64,000 nt of DNA from Sporomusa termitida. GTDB lineage: Bacteria; Bacillota; Negativicutes; Sporomusales; Sporomusaceae. A model generated the notes under the pieces. That model did not search any database and had not been told where the DNA came from. It saw only the letters and a program-made list of their open reading frames with translations. Position 1 is the first letter of the stretch. The number at the start of each line of letters is the position of its first letter. The stretch lies in NCBI RefSeq assembly GCF_007641255.1, contig NZ_CP036259.1, positions 5,086,501 to 5,150,500 on the forward strand, in the 5' to 3' direction. This document shows positions 8,271-17,904 of the stretch, piece after piece. The translations under genes and the position numbers were made by a program.

Positions 8271-8900
8271 ATGGGATTTGGCTTAAAGCCCCGTGAAGAA
8301 AAGTTTTATGGTTATCTTTTGGCAAATACTCAACTTATTCGGGATGCGGCCGAAGTGTTACAAGAGGCGTTAAACAAAGATGGAGATTTGTTTGAATTAA
8401 TGGCTCAGATAGACGAACTGGAGCAGAAGGCTGACGAGAATACGGCTAAGATTGTCGGCTTGTTGCACAAAACATTTATTACGCCCCTTGACCGTGAAGA
8501 CATCTATAGCATTGCTCACAAACTTGATGATGTTATAGACTGTATGCAAGGCACGATTGAACGTATGGAACTCTACAACGCCGGTAAGGCATCAGAAGGG
8601 GCCAAAGCTCTTGCCGAACTGGTAGGTAAAAGTGCCAAGCAGATTGATAAAGCGTTCAGTCATTTGCCGGAAATTAAAAAGCAAAAAGACAAGCTGGAAG
8701 AGCGCTGTGCCCGGATCATTGAGTATGAGTCACAGGGAGACCGGTTGTACAGGCAGGAGATGGCCAAACTGTTCAGAGAATGCAAGGATCCTATTGAAAT
8801 CATCAAATGGAAAGAAATCCTGCTTCATCTGGAAGAGACTCTTGATATCTGTGAGGATATCGCCAATTTATTAAAGGGAGTCATCGTAAAGTATGCCTGA
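8271..8900 (+). CDS. DUF47 (PhoU-like) accessory protein of Pit transporter
   Basis: This 209-aa all-helical protein belongs to the DUF47/PhoU-like family, found next to PiT transporters in many bacteria. Recognisable parts are QIDELEQKADENTAKIVGLL, then FITPLDREDIYSIAHKLDDV and the closing EETLDICEDIANLLKGVI. It probably adjusts phosphate flux through the downstream permease, binding metals like PhoU. ATG 8271 is chosen because TTGAGGAGGCT lies directly before it; an upstream TTG would place the start inside that site. The last eight bases overlap the pit start, indicating tight coupling. A Pho-box-like promoter precedes the gene, pointing to phosphate control. Confidence 0.9.
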   Translation: MGFGLKPREEKFYGYLLANTQLIRDAAEVLQEALNKDGDLFELMAQIDELEQKADENTAKIVGLLHKTFITPLDREDIYSIAHKLDDVIDCMQGTIERMELYNAGKASEGAKALAELVGKSAKQIDKAFSHLPEIKKQKDKLEERCARIIEYESQGDRLYRQEMAKLFRECKDPIEIIKWKEILLHLEETLDICEDIANLLKGVIVKYA

Positions 8901-9885
8901 TATGACACTGGTTTACATTGTGGTCTTTTTTGCGCTGGCCTTTGACTATATCAACGGCTTTCATGATACAGCCAACGCGATTGCCACCTCGGTATCGACC
9001 CGGGCCCTGGACCCGCAGTATGCGGTAATACTGGCGGCGATTCTTAATTTCGCCGGCGCGCTCTATAGCACCGGCGTAGCCAAAACAATTGGTGGCGATC
9101 TTGTTAAATCGGCTTCGTTAGTTAGCCAACCGGTAATTATTTCCGCCTTGTTCGGTGCGATTGTCTGGAACCTGATTACCTGGTGGATGGGCATTCCCAG
9201 CAGCTCATCCCACGCCCTTGTCGGCGGTGTCCTGGGAGCAGTTATAGTAGGCGCCGGTTTTGACGCCATTAACCTTACCGGTGTTGAAAAAATTGTCCTC
9301 TCCCTTGTCCTGTCGCCGCTTATTGCGATGGCCGGCGGCTATGTTATCATGATCGCCATGATGTGGATTTTCGGGCGGCAGGAGCCGGGAAAGCTGAATA
9401 CCGGTTTCAAAAAAATGCAGCTTTTATCTGCCAGCCTGATGTCTTTCTCCCATGGCTCCAACGATGCGCAAAAAGCTATGGGGATTATTACTTTGGCGCT
9501 TTTGAGTTCGGGGCAGATACCAGAACTGGAAGTCCCGCTGTGGACAAAAATCGCTTGTGCCACTGCCATGGGCCTGGGGACGGCGGCCGGCGGCTGGAAG
9601 ATTATTAAGACTATGGGTGGTAAGATTTTTAAACTGGAACCTATCAATGGTTTTGCTGCCGATATGAATTCGGCAATGGTCATTTTTGCCGCTACAAACC
9701 TGCACCTGCCGGTCAGTACTACCCATGTGGTATCTGGCTCCATTATGGGGGTTGGTTCGGCCAAACGGATTTCCGCTGTGCGGTGGGGGGTAGCCCAGCA
9801 AATGCTGTTTGCCTGGATACTGACCATTCCGTTCAGTGCAGTAACAAGTGCACTTATGTATAAGTTTCTGATGTTATTCTTATAA
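8893..9885 (+). CDS. pit: PiT-family inorganic phosphate transporter
   Basis: This 330-aa integral membrane protein is a low-affinity phosphate permease of the PiT (PF01384) family. It carries both family signature repeats: FDYINGFHDTANAIATSVST near the N-terminus and SFSHGSNDAQKAMGIITLAL in the middle. A further marker, PSSSSHALVGGVLGA, is conserved. About ten hydrophobic helices are apparent. It would import metal-phosphate driven by ion gradients. The gene is translationally coupled to the DUF47 gene. With the pst genes near 50 kb, the cell has low- and high-affinity phosphate uptake in one 45-kb stretch. A terminator lies 67 bp downstream. Confidence 0.95.
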   Translation: MPDMTLVYIVVFFALAFDYINGFHDTANAIATSVSTRALDPQYAVILAAILNFAGALYSTGVAKTIGGDLVKSASLVSQPVIISALFGAIVWNLITWWMGIPSSSSHALVGGVLGAVIVGAGFDAINLTGVEKIVLSLVLSPLIAMAGGYVIMIAMMWIFGRQEPGKLNTGFKKMQLLSASLMSFSHGSNDAQKAMGIITLALLSSGQIPELEVPLWTKIACATAMGLGTAAGGWKIIKTMGGKIFKLEPINGFAADMNSAMVIFAATNLHLPVSTTHVVSGSIMGVGSAKRISAVRWGVAQQMLFAWILTIPFSAVTSALMYKFLMLFL

Positions 9886-9952
9886 ATTTATTCAGGCCTG
9901 CAGGGTGAAGCAAAACAATGGCGTTCAGCAGGTAAAAAGATATTTTAACAAG

Positions 9953-9983
9953 GCAGCTCCGCAGAGGCAAGGGCTGCTTTTTT
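9953..9983 (+). terminator. Terminator after pit
   Basis: A 7-bp stem (GCAGCTC / GGGCTGC, with one G-U pair) is followed by six T. It separates pit from the convergent lysR gene. Confidence 0.65.
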
Positions 9984-10003
9984 GTATCTTCTTTGTGTAA
10001 TTA

Positions 10004-10918
10004 TTACTTATTGGCTTCCGTAATCAGGTGCATGAATTTCTGGGCTGCGACCGGCAGCGGCACAGTACTGTTGGTAACAGCTCCTAAATAGCGGGGCGGG
10101 ATATCCTCACTAATTGCCAAGCGGAAAAGCTGTTCTTGTGCCAGCTGGGTTGCCATGTATTCCTGGGGGGCGAAGGCAATGCCAAGCCCGATTTGGGCCA
10201 GATCGATCAGCAAATCAATGCTGCCGAGCTCTATTTCGGGGGTTAAAGATACGTTATAACGCTTGAGCAGGTCGTCAAAATAGCTGCGGGTAACTGTATT
10301 TTTCTCAAGAACCAGTATGGGATAATTTACCAGATCTTTTATGGATAGTTTCCGCTTATGCAGGCTATGGTAATCTTTTCCTGCCACGAAGACATCATGG
10401 ATTATATTTAGTTTGGTAATAGCAAGCTTACTCTCCCGTTCTCCTGTCCGGAGCTGTGATTGGTGGCGCAGATTAACAAAACTTATATCTGCCAGACCTT
10501 TGCGGACAAGTTCAGTGCATACCGGCGATGTTCTGTTGGTGATGTTGATCTTAATGGCAGGGTATAACTCATTAAATTGTTTTAGGTAAGATAGTAAATA
10601 ATATCTGCACAGGGTGTCGCTGGCGGCAATTTTAAGTTCGCCCCGGGTCAGAGAATGAACATCCTGGATATTGCGTTCTCCTGTCTTGAGGAATTGGTAG
10701 GCTTGCTCCACAAAGGAAAATAACATAGCTCCCTCCGGGGTCAGCCTTACCTGCTTTGTGGTACGGGCGAACAGGCGGCTGTTAAGTTTCTCTTCCAGCA
10801 GGTGAATCGACTGACTAACAGCAGACTGGGAAATATGCAGCTGCGTGGCGGCTTCTGAAAAACTTAGTGTTGCTGCTACATGATAGAATACCTTATAAAG
10901 CTCGAAACTAACATCCAT
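10004..10918 (-). CDS. LysR-family transcriptional regulator
   Basis: The 304-aa protein has a typical LysR winged helix-turn-helix at its N-terminus (FSEAATQLHISQSAVSQSIH) and a two-lobed substrate-binding domain of PBP2 type after residue 90. The effector is not predictable. It is divergent from purL with 187 bp between them, an arrangement in which LysR proteins often control the neighbour. That would be unusual for purine synthesis and needs evidence. AT-rich repeats lie just upstream of its start. Its 3' end converges on the pit operon. Confidence 0.9.
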   Translation of the reverse strand: MDVSFELYKVFYHVAATLSFSEAATQLHISQSAVSQSIHLLEEKLNSRLFARTTKQVRLTPEGAMLFSFVEQAYQFLKTGERNIQDVHSLTRGELKIAASDTLCRYYLLSYLKQFNELYPAIKINITNRTSPVCTELVRKGLADISFVNLRHQSQLRTGERESKLAITKLNIIHDVFVAGKDYHSLHKRKLSIKDLVNYPILVLEKNTVTRSYFDDLLKRYNVSLTPEIELGSIDLLIDLAQIGLGIAFAPQEYMATQLAQEQLFRLAISEDIPPRYLGAVTNSTVPLPVAAQKFMHLITEANK

Positions 10919-11105
10919 ATATAAGTACTCCTTATTAATATAATAATCAATATTAATTTTTATTATTAATTATATTGTGTTACGATAGTGATGTAAAGCG
11001 TTAGTACCTTGACCGGATTGAAATTCAGGTTAGGTTGCGGAGATTTTTTCGTCCAGCGAGGCGGAGGAGCCGCGCAGATGGTACTTAGTACAGGAGGCGG
11101 ATAAT
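10919..11105. promoter_or_regulatory. Divergent lysR-purL intergenic region
   Basis: About 10930-10980 is very AT-rich and built of ATTAATA/TATTAAT repeats, suitable for LysR binding (T-N11-A type) but not diagnostic. The purL-proximal half has a short GCGG/CCGC hairpin near 11061-11075 and an AGTACC/GGTACT pair, so the purL leader may fold. I do not recognise a known riboswitch. Confidence 0.4.
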
Positions 11106-14100
11106 TTGAACACAGTGAAAAATATAATACGTCGAATATTTGTCGAGAAGAAGCCTGGCTTTCAAATTGAGGCGGCAGGTATTTATTCTGATCTTAAAGA
11201 GAATTTAGGGATAAAAGGCTTACAGTCGGTGAGAGTACTGCACCGCTATGATATATCCGGTTTGACGGAACAGGAATTTACCAATGCCGTTCATACTATT
11301 TTCTCCGAGCCGCCTGTAGACCTTGTCTATTTTGAAAACATTGACCGCCAAGACACCGACCACGTATTTGCCATAGAATATTTACCGGGGCAGTACGACC
11401 AACGGGCAGACTGGGCGGCACAAAGTGTGCAGATATTAACGCAGCAGGAACCGCCGGCAGTGAACACGGCGAAAGTTCTTATTCTGACAGGCGAAATTAG
11501 TGAGCACGAATTATTAGGAATCAAGGGTTATTGCATTAATCCGGTTGAAGCGCGGGAAGCCTCACTGGCAAAACCGGACTCTCTAACTATGGTATGTTGT
11601 GTTCCCAGTGATGTATTGGCGGTAAATGGTTTTATTAACAAAAGTCCGCAAGACCTGCTAGATTTTATGAACACCCAGGGTTTGTCAATGAGCTTTGAGG
11701 ATTTGACTTATTGTCAGCAATATTTCCGGGATACCGAGCGCCGTGAGCCGACGATCACCGAGATTAAAGTAATCGATACGTATTGGTCAGATCACTGCCG
11801 GCATACGACGTTCTTAACCGCGATTCAGTCGGTTTCGATTGCCGCGGGCAGGTTCTCCAGGCCGGTCGAAACGGCGTATCAGGCGTATTTAAAATCCCGG
11901 GAATTTGTCTATAACGACCAGGAAAAAGATGTCAGCCTGATGGATATAGCCACTGTGGCGATGAAAGAGCTGAAAAAACAGGGACAGCTTACTGATCTGG
12001 ATGAATCGGAAGAAATCAATGCCTGCAGCATTGTTGTACCTGCTGCTGTCGATGGCCGGACGGAAGACTGGCTGGTCATGTTCAAAAATGAGACACATAA
12101 TCACCCCACCGAAATTGAGCCATTTGGAGGAGCGGCTACCTGTCTGGGCGGCTGCATCCGTGATCCCCTGTCAGGCCGTTCTTATGCTTATCAGGCAATG
12201 CGTGTTACCGGCAGTGGTAATCCCCGGACTGCGTTAGGAGCCACGTTGCCGGGCAAGCTGCCGCAGCGGAAAATAACGACAAGTGCAGCGGCCGGGTATA
12301 GTTCCTACGGGAATCAGATTGGTCTGGCAACAGGCCAGGTGACTGAGATCTATGATGAGGGTTATATTGCGAAACGGCTGGAAATTGGGGCGGTCATGGC
12401 GGCTGCGCCCAAAGAGAATGTTGTGCGCGCCATTCCTGAACCAGGCGATGTTGTTATTCTGGTTGGGGGCCGTACCGGCCGGGATGGCTGTGGGGGAGCA
12501 ACCGGCTCCTCCAAGGCTCACACGGAGGAATCGCTTATGAATTGTGGGGCCGAAGTCCAGAAAGGAAACCCGCCTACGGAGCGTAAAATCCAGCGCCTGT
12601 TTCGCCAGCGTACAGTCAGTACCATGATCAAACGCTGCAATGATTTCGGTGCCGGCGGCGTGTCGGTGGCCATCGGTGAGCTGACTGACGGCCTGAATAT
12701 TAATCTGGATGCCATCCCCAAAAAGTATGAGGGTCTTACAGGTACTGAGCTTGCTATCTCGGAATCACAGGAGCGGATGGCGGTAGTGGTCGCCGCGGCC
12801 AATGCGCAGCAATTTATTGATTATGCCGATGCGGAGAACCTGGAGGCGACTATTGTTGCTACCGTTACTGGCAATAACCGGTTACAGATGATATGGCGCG
12901 GCCAGGCTATTGTCAATATCAGCCGGGATTTTTTGAATACGAATGGCGTCAAACAGCATACCGCGGCAGCTGTGGCTGCTCCGTCGGCAAACAGCTATTT
13001 TGAAAGGTTGCCGGGGCCGGCTGGTAAAAGCCTGGCAGATCTTAAGGCCGCCTGGCTGGTTATGCTGCAAAACCTTAATATCTGTAGTCAGAAGGGGCTT
13101 GTTGAGCGTTTTGACAGCAGTATTGGCGCCGCGACTGTACTGATGCCCTTTGGCGGCAAATACCAGGATACGCCGGTGGAAGGCATGGTTGCCAAGCTGC
13201 CTGTGCTGGCAGGAGATACAACGACGGGGACAATTATGACCCATGGGTTTAATCCCGGCCTCGCGGCCTGGAGTCCTTTCCACGGTGCGGTTTATGCTAC
13301 AATTGAGGCTGTTGCCAAGGTTGTCGCCTTAGGGGGGGATTGCCGCACAGTCAGGCTGACTTTACAGGAATACTTTGAAAAGCTGGACAAGGACAGCGCA
13401 AAGTGGGGCAAGCCCTTCAGTGCGTTACTGGGCGCATTTTACGCCCAAAAACAGCTGGGGATTCCGGCTATCGGCGGCAAAGACAGCATGTCAGGCACCT
13501 TTAAGGAGCTTACTGTGCCGCCTACCCTGGTAGCTTTTGCGGTAACGGCAGTTGACGTGCGGCGTGTTATCTCCCCGGAGTTTAAGCTGACCGGGAGCAA
13601 CGTGATTTTGGTCCGGGCCCGGCGGGATGAAAACGAGCTGCCTGACTTTGCGGCCTTAATTACGGCGTATGATTGTGTGCACCAGCTGGCCGCCGCCGGC
13701 AAAATTCTGGCAGCTTATACCGTAAAACTGGGGGGAGTGGCCGAAGCTGTCAGTAAAATGGCATTTGGCAACCGCATTGGCATCAAGTTTACCGCCGCCG
13801 TTACGGAAAATTCCTTGTTTACCCCGGATTACGGTTCGCTGGTGCTGGAACTGCCGGCGGCTGTACAGCTGGAGCAGGAACTCACCGGTCTGGATTATAC
13901 CTTGATCGGTAAGACCACAGCCACCCCTGTTATTAGCGTTAATAGCACTGAAATCTCTATTGAAGAAGCTTTGGCCGCCTGGGAGCAGACGCTGGCAAAA
14001 GTGTTTCCTGTCCGGTCTGAGCTGGTTGATGGTGAGCCGGCCCAATTTACCTATCATCACAGGCGCAACACTCACCGGCCGGCTGTCGGTATTGCCAAGC

Positions 14101-14894
14101 CGAACGTGCTGATTCCGGTTTTTCCCGGTACTAACTGTGAATATGATACGGCAAAAGCGTTTGCGCAGGCCGGAGCCCGGCCGGAAATCCTGGTAATCCG
14201 CAACCGGACCGCGGCTCAGGTTGAAGAGTCTATTAGTGTGCTGGCCCGGAAAGTAGCCACTGCCCAGATTGTTATGCTTCCAGGGGGATTTAGTGCCGGG
14301 GACGAACCCGATGGTTCCGGCAAGTTTATCGCCGTCATGTTCCGTAATCCCCGGGTAAAAGCAGCCCTGACTGAGCTCTTGCAGCAGCGTGATGGTTTGA
14401 TGCTGGGTATTTGCAATGGTTTCCAGGCGCTTATTAAGCTGGGGCTTGTTCCTTATGGCGAAATCCGTGATCTGACTGCAACCAGTCCGACGTTAACTTT
14501 TAATAAAATTGGCCGGCATATTTCGTGCATGGTCAATACTAAGGTTGTTTCTACCTTGTCGCCCTGGCTGAGTCATACTCAAACCGGTGACGTGTTTGTT
14601 ATTCCCGCGTCGCACGGAGAAGGCCGGTTTTATGCCACCGAAGCGGAAATCAGCCGGCTGGCGGCAAATGGCCAAATTGCTACCCAGTACGTCGATTTGG
14701 CTGGCCGTGCCACTTATGACGGTAAATTTAATCCGAACGGCTCTTGCCATGCCATTGAGGCAATTACAAGCCCCGATGGGCGGGTACTGGGAAAAATGGG
14801 ACATTCCGAGCGGACCGGCAGCAGCGTAGCCGTCAATATTCCCGGGAGCAAAGACCAGCAGCTGTTTAGGGCCGGCGTTAAATATTTCAGGTAA
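11106..14894 (+). CDS. purL: Phosphoribosylformylglycinamidine synthase, fused PurL-PurQ form
   Basis: The 1262-aa enzyme makes formylglycinamidine ribonucleotide from FGAR, glutamine and ATP, the fourth step of de novo purine synthesis. The long single-chain layout is seen: an N-terminal PurS-like region, two AIR-synthase-type halves (TYWSDHCRHTTFLT, NETHNHPTEIEPFGGAATC, later IGGKDSMSG), and a C-terminal class I glutaminase domain. Glutaminase residues are the Cys in MLGICNGFQALIKLG, and His/Glu in PASHGEGRF. TTG 11106 follows AGGAGGCGG, a strong site. No other pur gene is adjacent, so purL appears to stand alone here beside a divergent lysR. Confidence 0.95.
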   Translation: MNTVKNIIRRIFVEKKPGFQIEAAGIYSDLKENLGIKGLQSVRVLHRYDISGLTEQEFTNAVHTIFSEPPVDLVYFENIDRQDTDHVFAIEYLPGQYDQRADWAAQSVQILTQQEPPAVNTAKVLILTGEISEHELLGIKGYCINPVEAREASLAKPDSLTMVCCVPSDVLAVNGFINKSPQDLLDFMNTQGLSMSFEDLTYCQQYFRDTERREPTITEIKVIDTYWSDHCRHTTFLTAIQSVSIAAGRFSRPVETAYQAYLKSREFVYNDQEKDVSLMDIATVAMKELKKQGQLTDLDESEEINACSIVVPAAVDGRTEDWLVMFKNETHNHPTEIEPFGGAATCLGGCIRDPLSGRSYAYQAMRVTGSGNPRTALGATLPGKLPQRKITTSAAAGYSSYGNQIGLATGQVTEIYDEGYIAKRLEIGAVMAAAPKENVVRAIPEPGDVVILVGGRTGRDGCGGATGSSKAHTEESLMNCGAEVQKGNPPTERKIQRLFRQRTVSTMIKRCNDFGAGGVSVAIGELTDGLNINLDAIPKKYEGLTGTELAISESQERMAVVVAAANAQQFIDYADAENLEATIVATVTGNNRLQMIWRGQAIVNISRDFLNTNGVKQHTAAAVAAPSANSYFERLPGPAGKSLADLKAAWLVMLQNLNICSQKGLVERFDSSIGAATVLMPFGGKYQDTPVEGMVAKLPVLAGDTTTGTIMTHGFNPGLAAWSPFHGAVYATIEAVAKVVALGGDCRTVRLTLQEYFEKLDKDSAKWGKPFSALLGAFYAQKQLGIPAIGGKDSMSGTFKELTVPPTLVAFAVTAVDVRRVISPEFKLTGSNVILVRARRDENELPDFAALITAYDCVHQLAAAGKILAAYTVKLGGVAEAVSKMAFGNRIGIKFTAAVTENSLFTPDYGSLVLELPAAVQLEQELTGLDYTLIGKTTATPVISVNSTEISIEEALAAWEQTLAKVFPVRSELVDGEPAQFTYHHRRNTHRPAVGIAKPNVLIPVFPGTNCEYDTAKAFAQAGARPEILVIRNRTAAQVEESISVLARKVATAQIVMLPGGFSAGDEPDGSGKFIAVMFRNPRVKAALTELLQQRDGLMLGICNGFQALIKLGLVPYGEIRDLTATSPTLTFNKIGRHISCMVNTKVVSTLSPWLSHTQTGDVFVIPASHGEGRFYATEAEISRLAANGQIATQYVDLAGRATYDGKFNPNGSCHAIEAITSPDGRVLGKMGHSERTGSSVAVNIPGSKDQQLFRAGVKYFR

Positions 14895-14976
14895 ATAACA
14901 GGCAGGAGAGCAGGAAAATAATTCTTTCATGGCTAATTAACTACTATTAATAATAATTGTCGGATGGAGGGATATT

Positions 14977-16110
14977 GTGACAGCTGTGAAACGTTTTCGG
15001 ACGGCAGTTTTACCAATATTCCTGCTCATAACCCTGTTTGTTGCCGGCTGCGTTGACCGGGCGCCGGTTAAAATCGGTTTTGTTGCCGGTTTGACCGGCC
15101 GTCAGTCTGATATTGGGGTTGCCGGCCGCAACGGGGTAATTCTGGCGGTTGAGGAAATAAATAAGGCCGGCGGTATTGCCGGCCGCCAGGTGGAACTTAT
15201 CGTTAAGGATGACAAGAATGATCCTGCTGTAGTCCGCCGTGTTGATGCAGAACTCATCAATACCGGTGTACGAACGATTATTGGGCATATGACCAGTGTG
15301 GCAGCAGTAGCTTCACTGCCGGTAATTGCCGGTGGCAAGGCTCTGATTATAAGCCCGACGGCGCGGGCGGACAGTCTGAGCGGTCATGATGATTTCCTGA
15401 TTACCGTGATGCCGCCGCTTAGTGTTTCGGCGCAAGCGCAGGCGTCTTATGCGGTTGATGCGCTGGGCCTTAATAAAATGGCGGTTATTTATGATATTAC
15501 CAATGGTGACTTCTCTCAGTCCTGGCTGCAGGCTTTTACAGCTAAATATGAAGAACTTGGCGGCACGGTTGCGATTACATACCCGTTTATATCAGGCAAG
15601 AGCGTGGATTATGTGAAGCTGGCAAACACTGTTGGCGGCTGCTGGCCTGAGGGTGTACTTATCATTGCCGGCGCGGTGGATGCTGCGCTTCTTAGTCAAT
15701 GGCTCAAAAAGAATCAGCCGGCTGTTCCATTATTTTCCAGCAGTTGGGCTATGACTGACGATTTTATTCACCACGGCGGCAGTGCGGTGGAAGGGGTAGT
15801 TTTTAGCAGCCCCTTTATACCCGATCCCCGGGGGCTGTCTTACAGCCGGTTTGTCCGTGTTTACCAGGAGCGATTTGGCAGTCGGCCCAACTATGCGGCT
15901 GCTTATGGCTACGAGGCTGCGCAATTGTTAGCGGCAGGTATTAAGCAAGCCGGCAATACCGAAGCGCAGGCTGTCAAGGCCGCCATTCTAGCTCAGGGAC
16001 AGTTTCCGGGGCTATGGAGTGAGATTGTTATTAATGCGACAGGTGATAGTCAACGGCTTGGGGGGCTGATTACTGTAAAGGACGGTCAGTTTACTCCCCT
16101 GATTAATTAA
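14977..16110 (+). CDS. ABC-type solute-binding lipoprotein (Leu/Ile/Val-binding family)
   Basis: This 377-aa protein is a type I periplasmic-binding protein (Peripla_BP_6) like LivJ. It has an N-terminal signal with a lipobox ending in LFVAGC, so it should be a lipoprotein. The mature part starts with the family pattern KIGFVAGLTGRQSDIGVAGR, then NGVILAVEEINKAGGIAGR. GTG 14977 lies eight bases after GGATGGAGG. No permease or ATPase genes follow. Instead a sensor kinase begins one base after its stop, so it may deliver a ligand signal rather than feed a transporter. Ligands could be amino acids, amides or other small molecules. Confidence 0.88.
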   Translation: MTAVKRFRTAVLPIFLLITLFVAGCVDRAPVKIGFVAGLTGRQSDIGVAGRNGVILAVEEINKAGGIAGRQVELIVKDDKNDPAVVRRVDAELINTGVRTIIGHMTSVAAVASLPVIAGGKALIISPTARADSLSGHDDFLITVMPPLSVSAQAQASYAVDALGLNKMAVIYDITNGDFSQSWLQAFTAKYEELGGTVAITYPFISGKSVDYVKLANTVGGCWPEGVLIIAGAVDAALLSQWLKKNQPAVPLFSSSWAMTDDFIHHGGSAVEGVVFSSPFIPDPRGLSYSRFVRVYQERFGSRPNYAAAYGYEAAQLLAAGIKQAGNTEAQAVKAAILAQGQFPGLWSEIVINATGDSQRLGGLITVKDGQFTPLIN

Positions 16111-16111
16111 A

Positions 16112-17902
16112 GTGAGCAGATGGCATATGAACAAGATTGCAGGCAGCCTAAAACGGGTTATGACCTTTAATTTTATCGTCGCCGCTGCGGTGCCGATCCT
16201 TGTTATCAGCGTGATTACCATTACGTTGTTGTCTCGCAGTATGGGTGAGCAAGTCATTAAATATAACACGCAAATGGCTAATGATCTGGTAAAAGGTACC
16301 GAGGATTTCCTGGCGATGGCTGACGCTGTCATCAGGCAGGCCGCCACTACCCTGGCTGCAGGCGGTTTTGACAACCGCCAGATCCAGTATTATCTTGACA
16401 CCCTTGTTGCCAGCCATCCCTATCTGGATGCCGTACATGTGGTTGATGAAGATGGTCACTCGGTCTTTGTTTCGCCTTTTGATCCCAGTTATACGACACT
16501 GGATCTGTCAAGGCAGCCTTTTTTTCAGGAGACTAAGCGAACCGCCCAGGTGCACTGGTCAACTACCTTTATCTCACAGCATACTGGTCAGCCGACTCTA
16601 ACGATTACAAGGCCAACCGGAAGCGGCATGGTCGTCGGCTATATCAATTTAAGCAAACTGAACGAACTGGCCGCGAAAGGCGACGGCAATCAGCATAGTT
16701 GGGCTGCTATTCTTGACACTGAAGGCACTTTTATCGGGCACAGTGACCGGGAACAGGTGTACCAGCGCAATATTGGCGACCGGGAATTTATAACAACTGC
16801 CCTGGCTGGCAAGGCTAGGACTATGAGTTTCAGGCAGGGGCGGGACAATTATCTTATTACTGTTGATGTCGTTACGCCAACAGGCTGGCCGGTCCTTGTA
16901 GCCCAACGGACCGATATAGCCTTTGCCCCGGTGAATAATACCCGGAATATATTTATTGCCGGTTCACTGCTGGCTTTAGGGTTAGCAGTTGTTATTGCCA
17001 TGGGCAACCTAAAAAGGATTTTACTGCCGCTTGATGTATTTACCCGTAAAACCCTACAAGTAGCGTCGGGCAATTATAATCTGCCGCTGGAGCGTTACGA
17101 ATTCACGGAGATAAATACAATTTCAGAGCACTTTCAGTCAATGGCCGAGGCTGTGCGTCTGCGTGAGGATGAGTTGCGGCGCCAGCAGCTGGAATTGGCT
17201 AATTACATGCGGACACTGGAGCGCAGCAACCGGGAACTTGATCAGTTTGCCTATGTCGTTTCCCACGACCTGAAGGCGCCGCTGCGGGCCATTGCCAATT
17301 TGTCACAGTGGCTGGAAGAGGATTTAGAAGGCAGTCTTGAGGCTGAAGCCCGGCATAAGCTGGAGCTTTTGCAGGGCCGGGTCCAGCGGATGGAAAATCT
17401 GATTGCAGGGATACTGGAATATTCACGCATTGGCAGGATTAAAGCGGCCGCTGAACCGGTGAAGGTCGGCAATCTGATTGCTGAAGTGCTCGAAGACCTG
17501 GCCCCTGTCGGCGGACTGCGTGTTCAATTTGACACGGAAATGCCGGAGATTATCACTGCCAGGGTCAGGCTCAAGCAGGTATTTGCTAATCTTATCGGTA
17601 ATGCTGTCCGCCATCACAACAAGCCGGACGGCCATATATGGATAACCGTCAGTGATTTAGGGAGCTGGCTTGAGTTTAGTGTGGCTGATAACGGTCCGGG
17701 CATTGCCGCCGATTATCATCACAAGATTTTTGAAATATTTCAAACCCTGCAGCCGCGGGATACCCTGGAAAGTACGGGGGTTGGTCTCGCTCTTGTCAAA
17801 AAGATTGTGGAAGGACAGGGCGGTTCGGTGAGAATTATTTCAGCTGAAGGTCAGGGCGCCAACTTTATTTTTACCTGGCCTAAAGCTGTAAAGGAGGAAT
17901 AA
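16112..17902 (+). CDS. Cache-HAMP sensor histidine kinase
   Basis: The 596-aa kinase has a membrane helix near residues 20-40, an extracytoplasmic double-Cache-like sensor region (including DAVHVVDEDGHSVFVSPFD), a second helix near residues 275-295, a HAMP segment, then the kinase core. The phosphoacceptor His lies in FAYVVSHDLKAPLRAIANL, similar to phytochrome-type kinases. The N box is ANLIGNAVRHHN and the G box DNGPGIAADYH. The start may be GTG 16112 or, more likely from the transmembrane layout, ATG 16127. It forms an operon with the solute-binding lipoprotein upstream and a VOC protein downstream. No response regulator is adjacent, so the partner is elsewhere. Confidence 0.88.
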   Translation: MSRWHMNKIAGSLKRVMTFNFIVAAAVPILVISVITITLLSRSMGEQVIKYNTQMANDLVKGTEDFLAMADAVIRQAATTLAAGGFDNRQIQYYLDTLVASHPYLDAVHVVDEDGHSVFVSPFDPSYTTLDLSRQPFFQETKRTAQVHWSTTFISQHTGQPTLTITRPTGSGMVVGYINLSKLNELAAKGDGNQHSWAAILDTEGTFIGHSDREQVYQRNIGDREFITTALAGKARTMSFRQGRDNYLITVDVVTPTGWPVLVAQRTDIAFAPVNNTRNIFIAGSLLALGLAVVIAMGNLKRILLPLDVFTRKTLQVASGNYNLPLERYEFTEINTISEHFQSMAEAVRLREDELRRQQLELANYMRTLERSNRELDQFAYVVSHDLKAPLRAIANLSQWLEEDLEGSLEAEARHKLELLQGRVQRMENLIAGILEYSRIGRIKAAAEPVKVGNLIAEVLEDLAPVGGLRVQFDTEMPEIITARVRLKQVFANLIGNAVRHHNKPDGHIWITVSDLGSWLEFSVADNGPGIAADYHHKIFEIFQTLQPRDTLESTGVGLALVKKIVEGQGGSVRIISAEGQGANFIFTWPKAVKEE

Positions 17903-17904
17903 TT

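Noticed and set aside
9944-9949. Isolated TTAACA-like half-site after pit
   Set aside because: A single copy without 11-bp partners or -10 element, in front of a terminator.
10980-11105. Purine or PRPP riboswitch before purL
   Set aside because: Some pairing exists, but none of the conserved cores of the known purine-related riboswitches was recognised.
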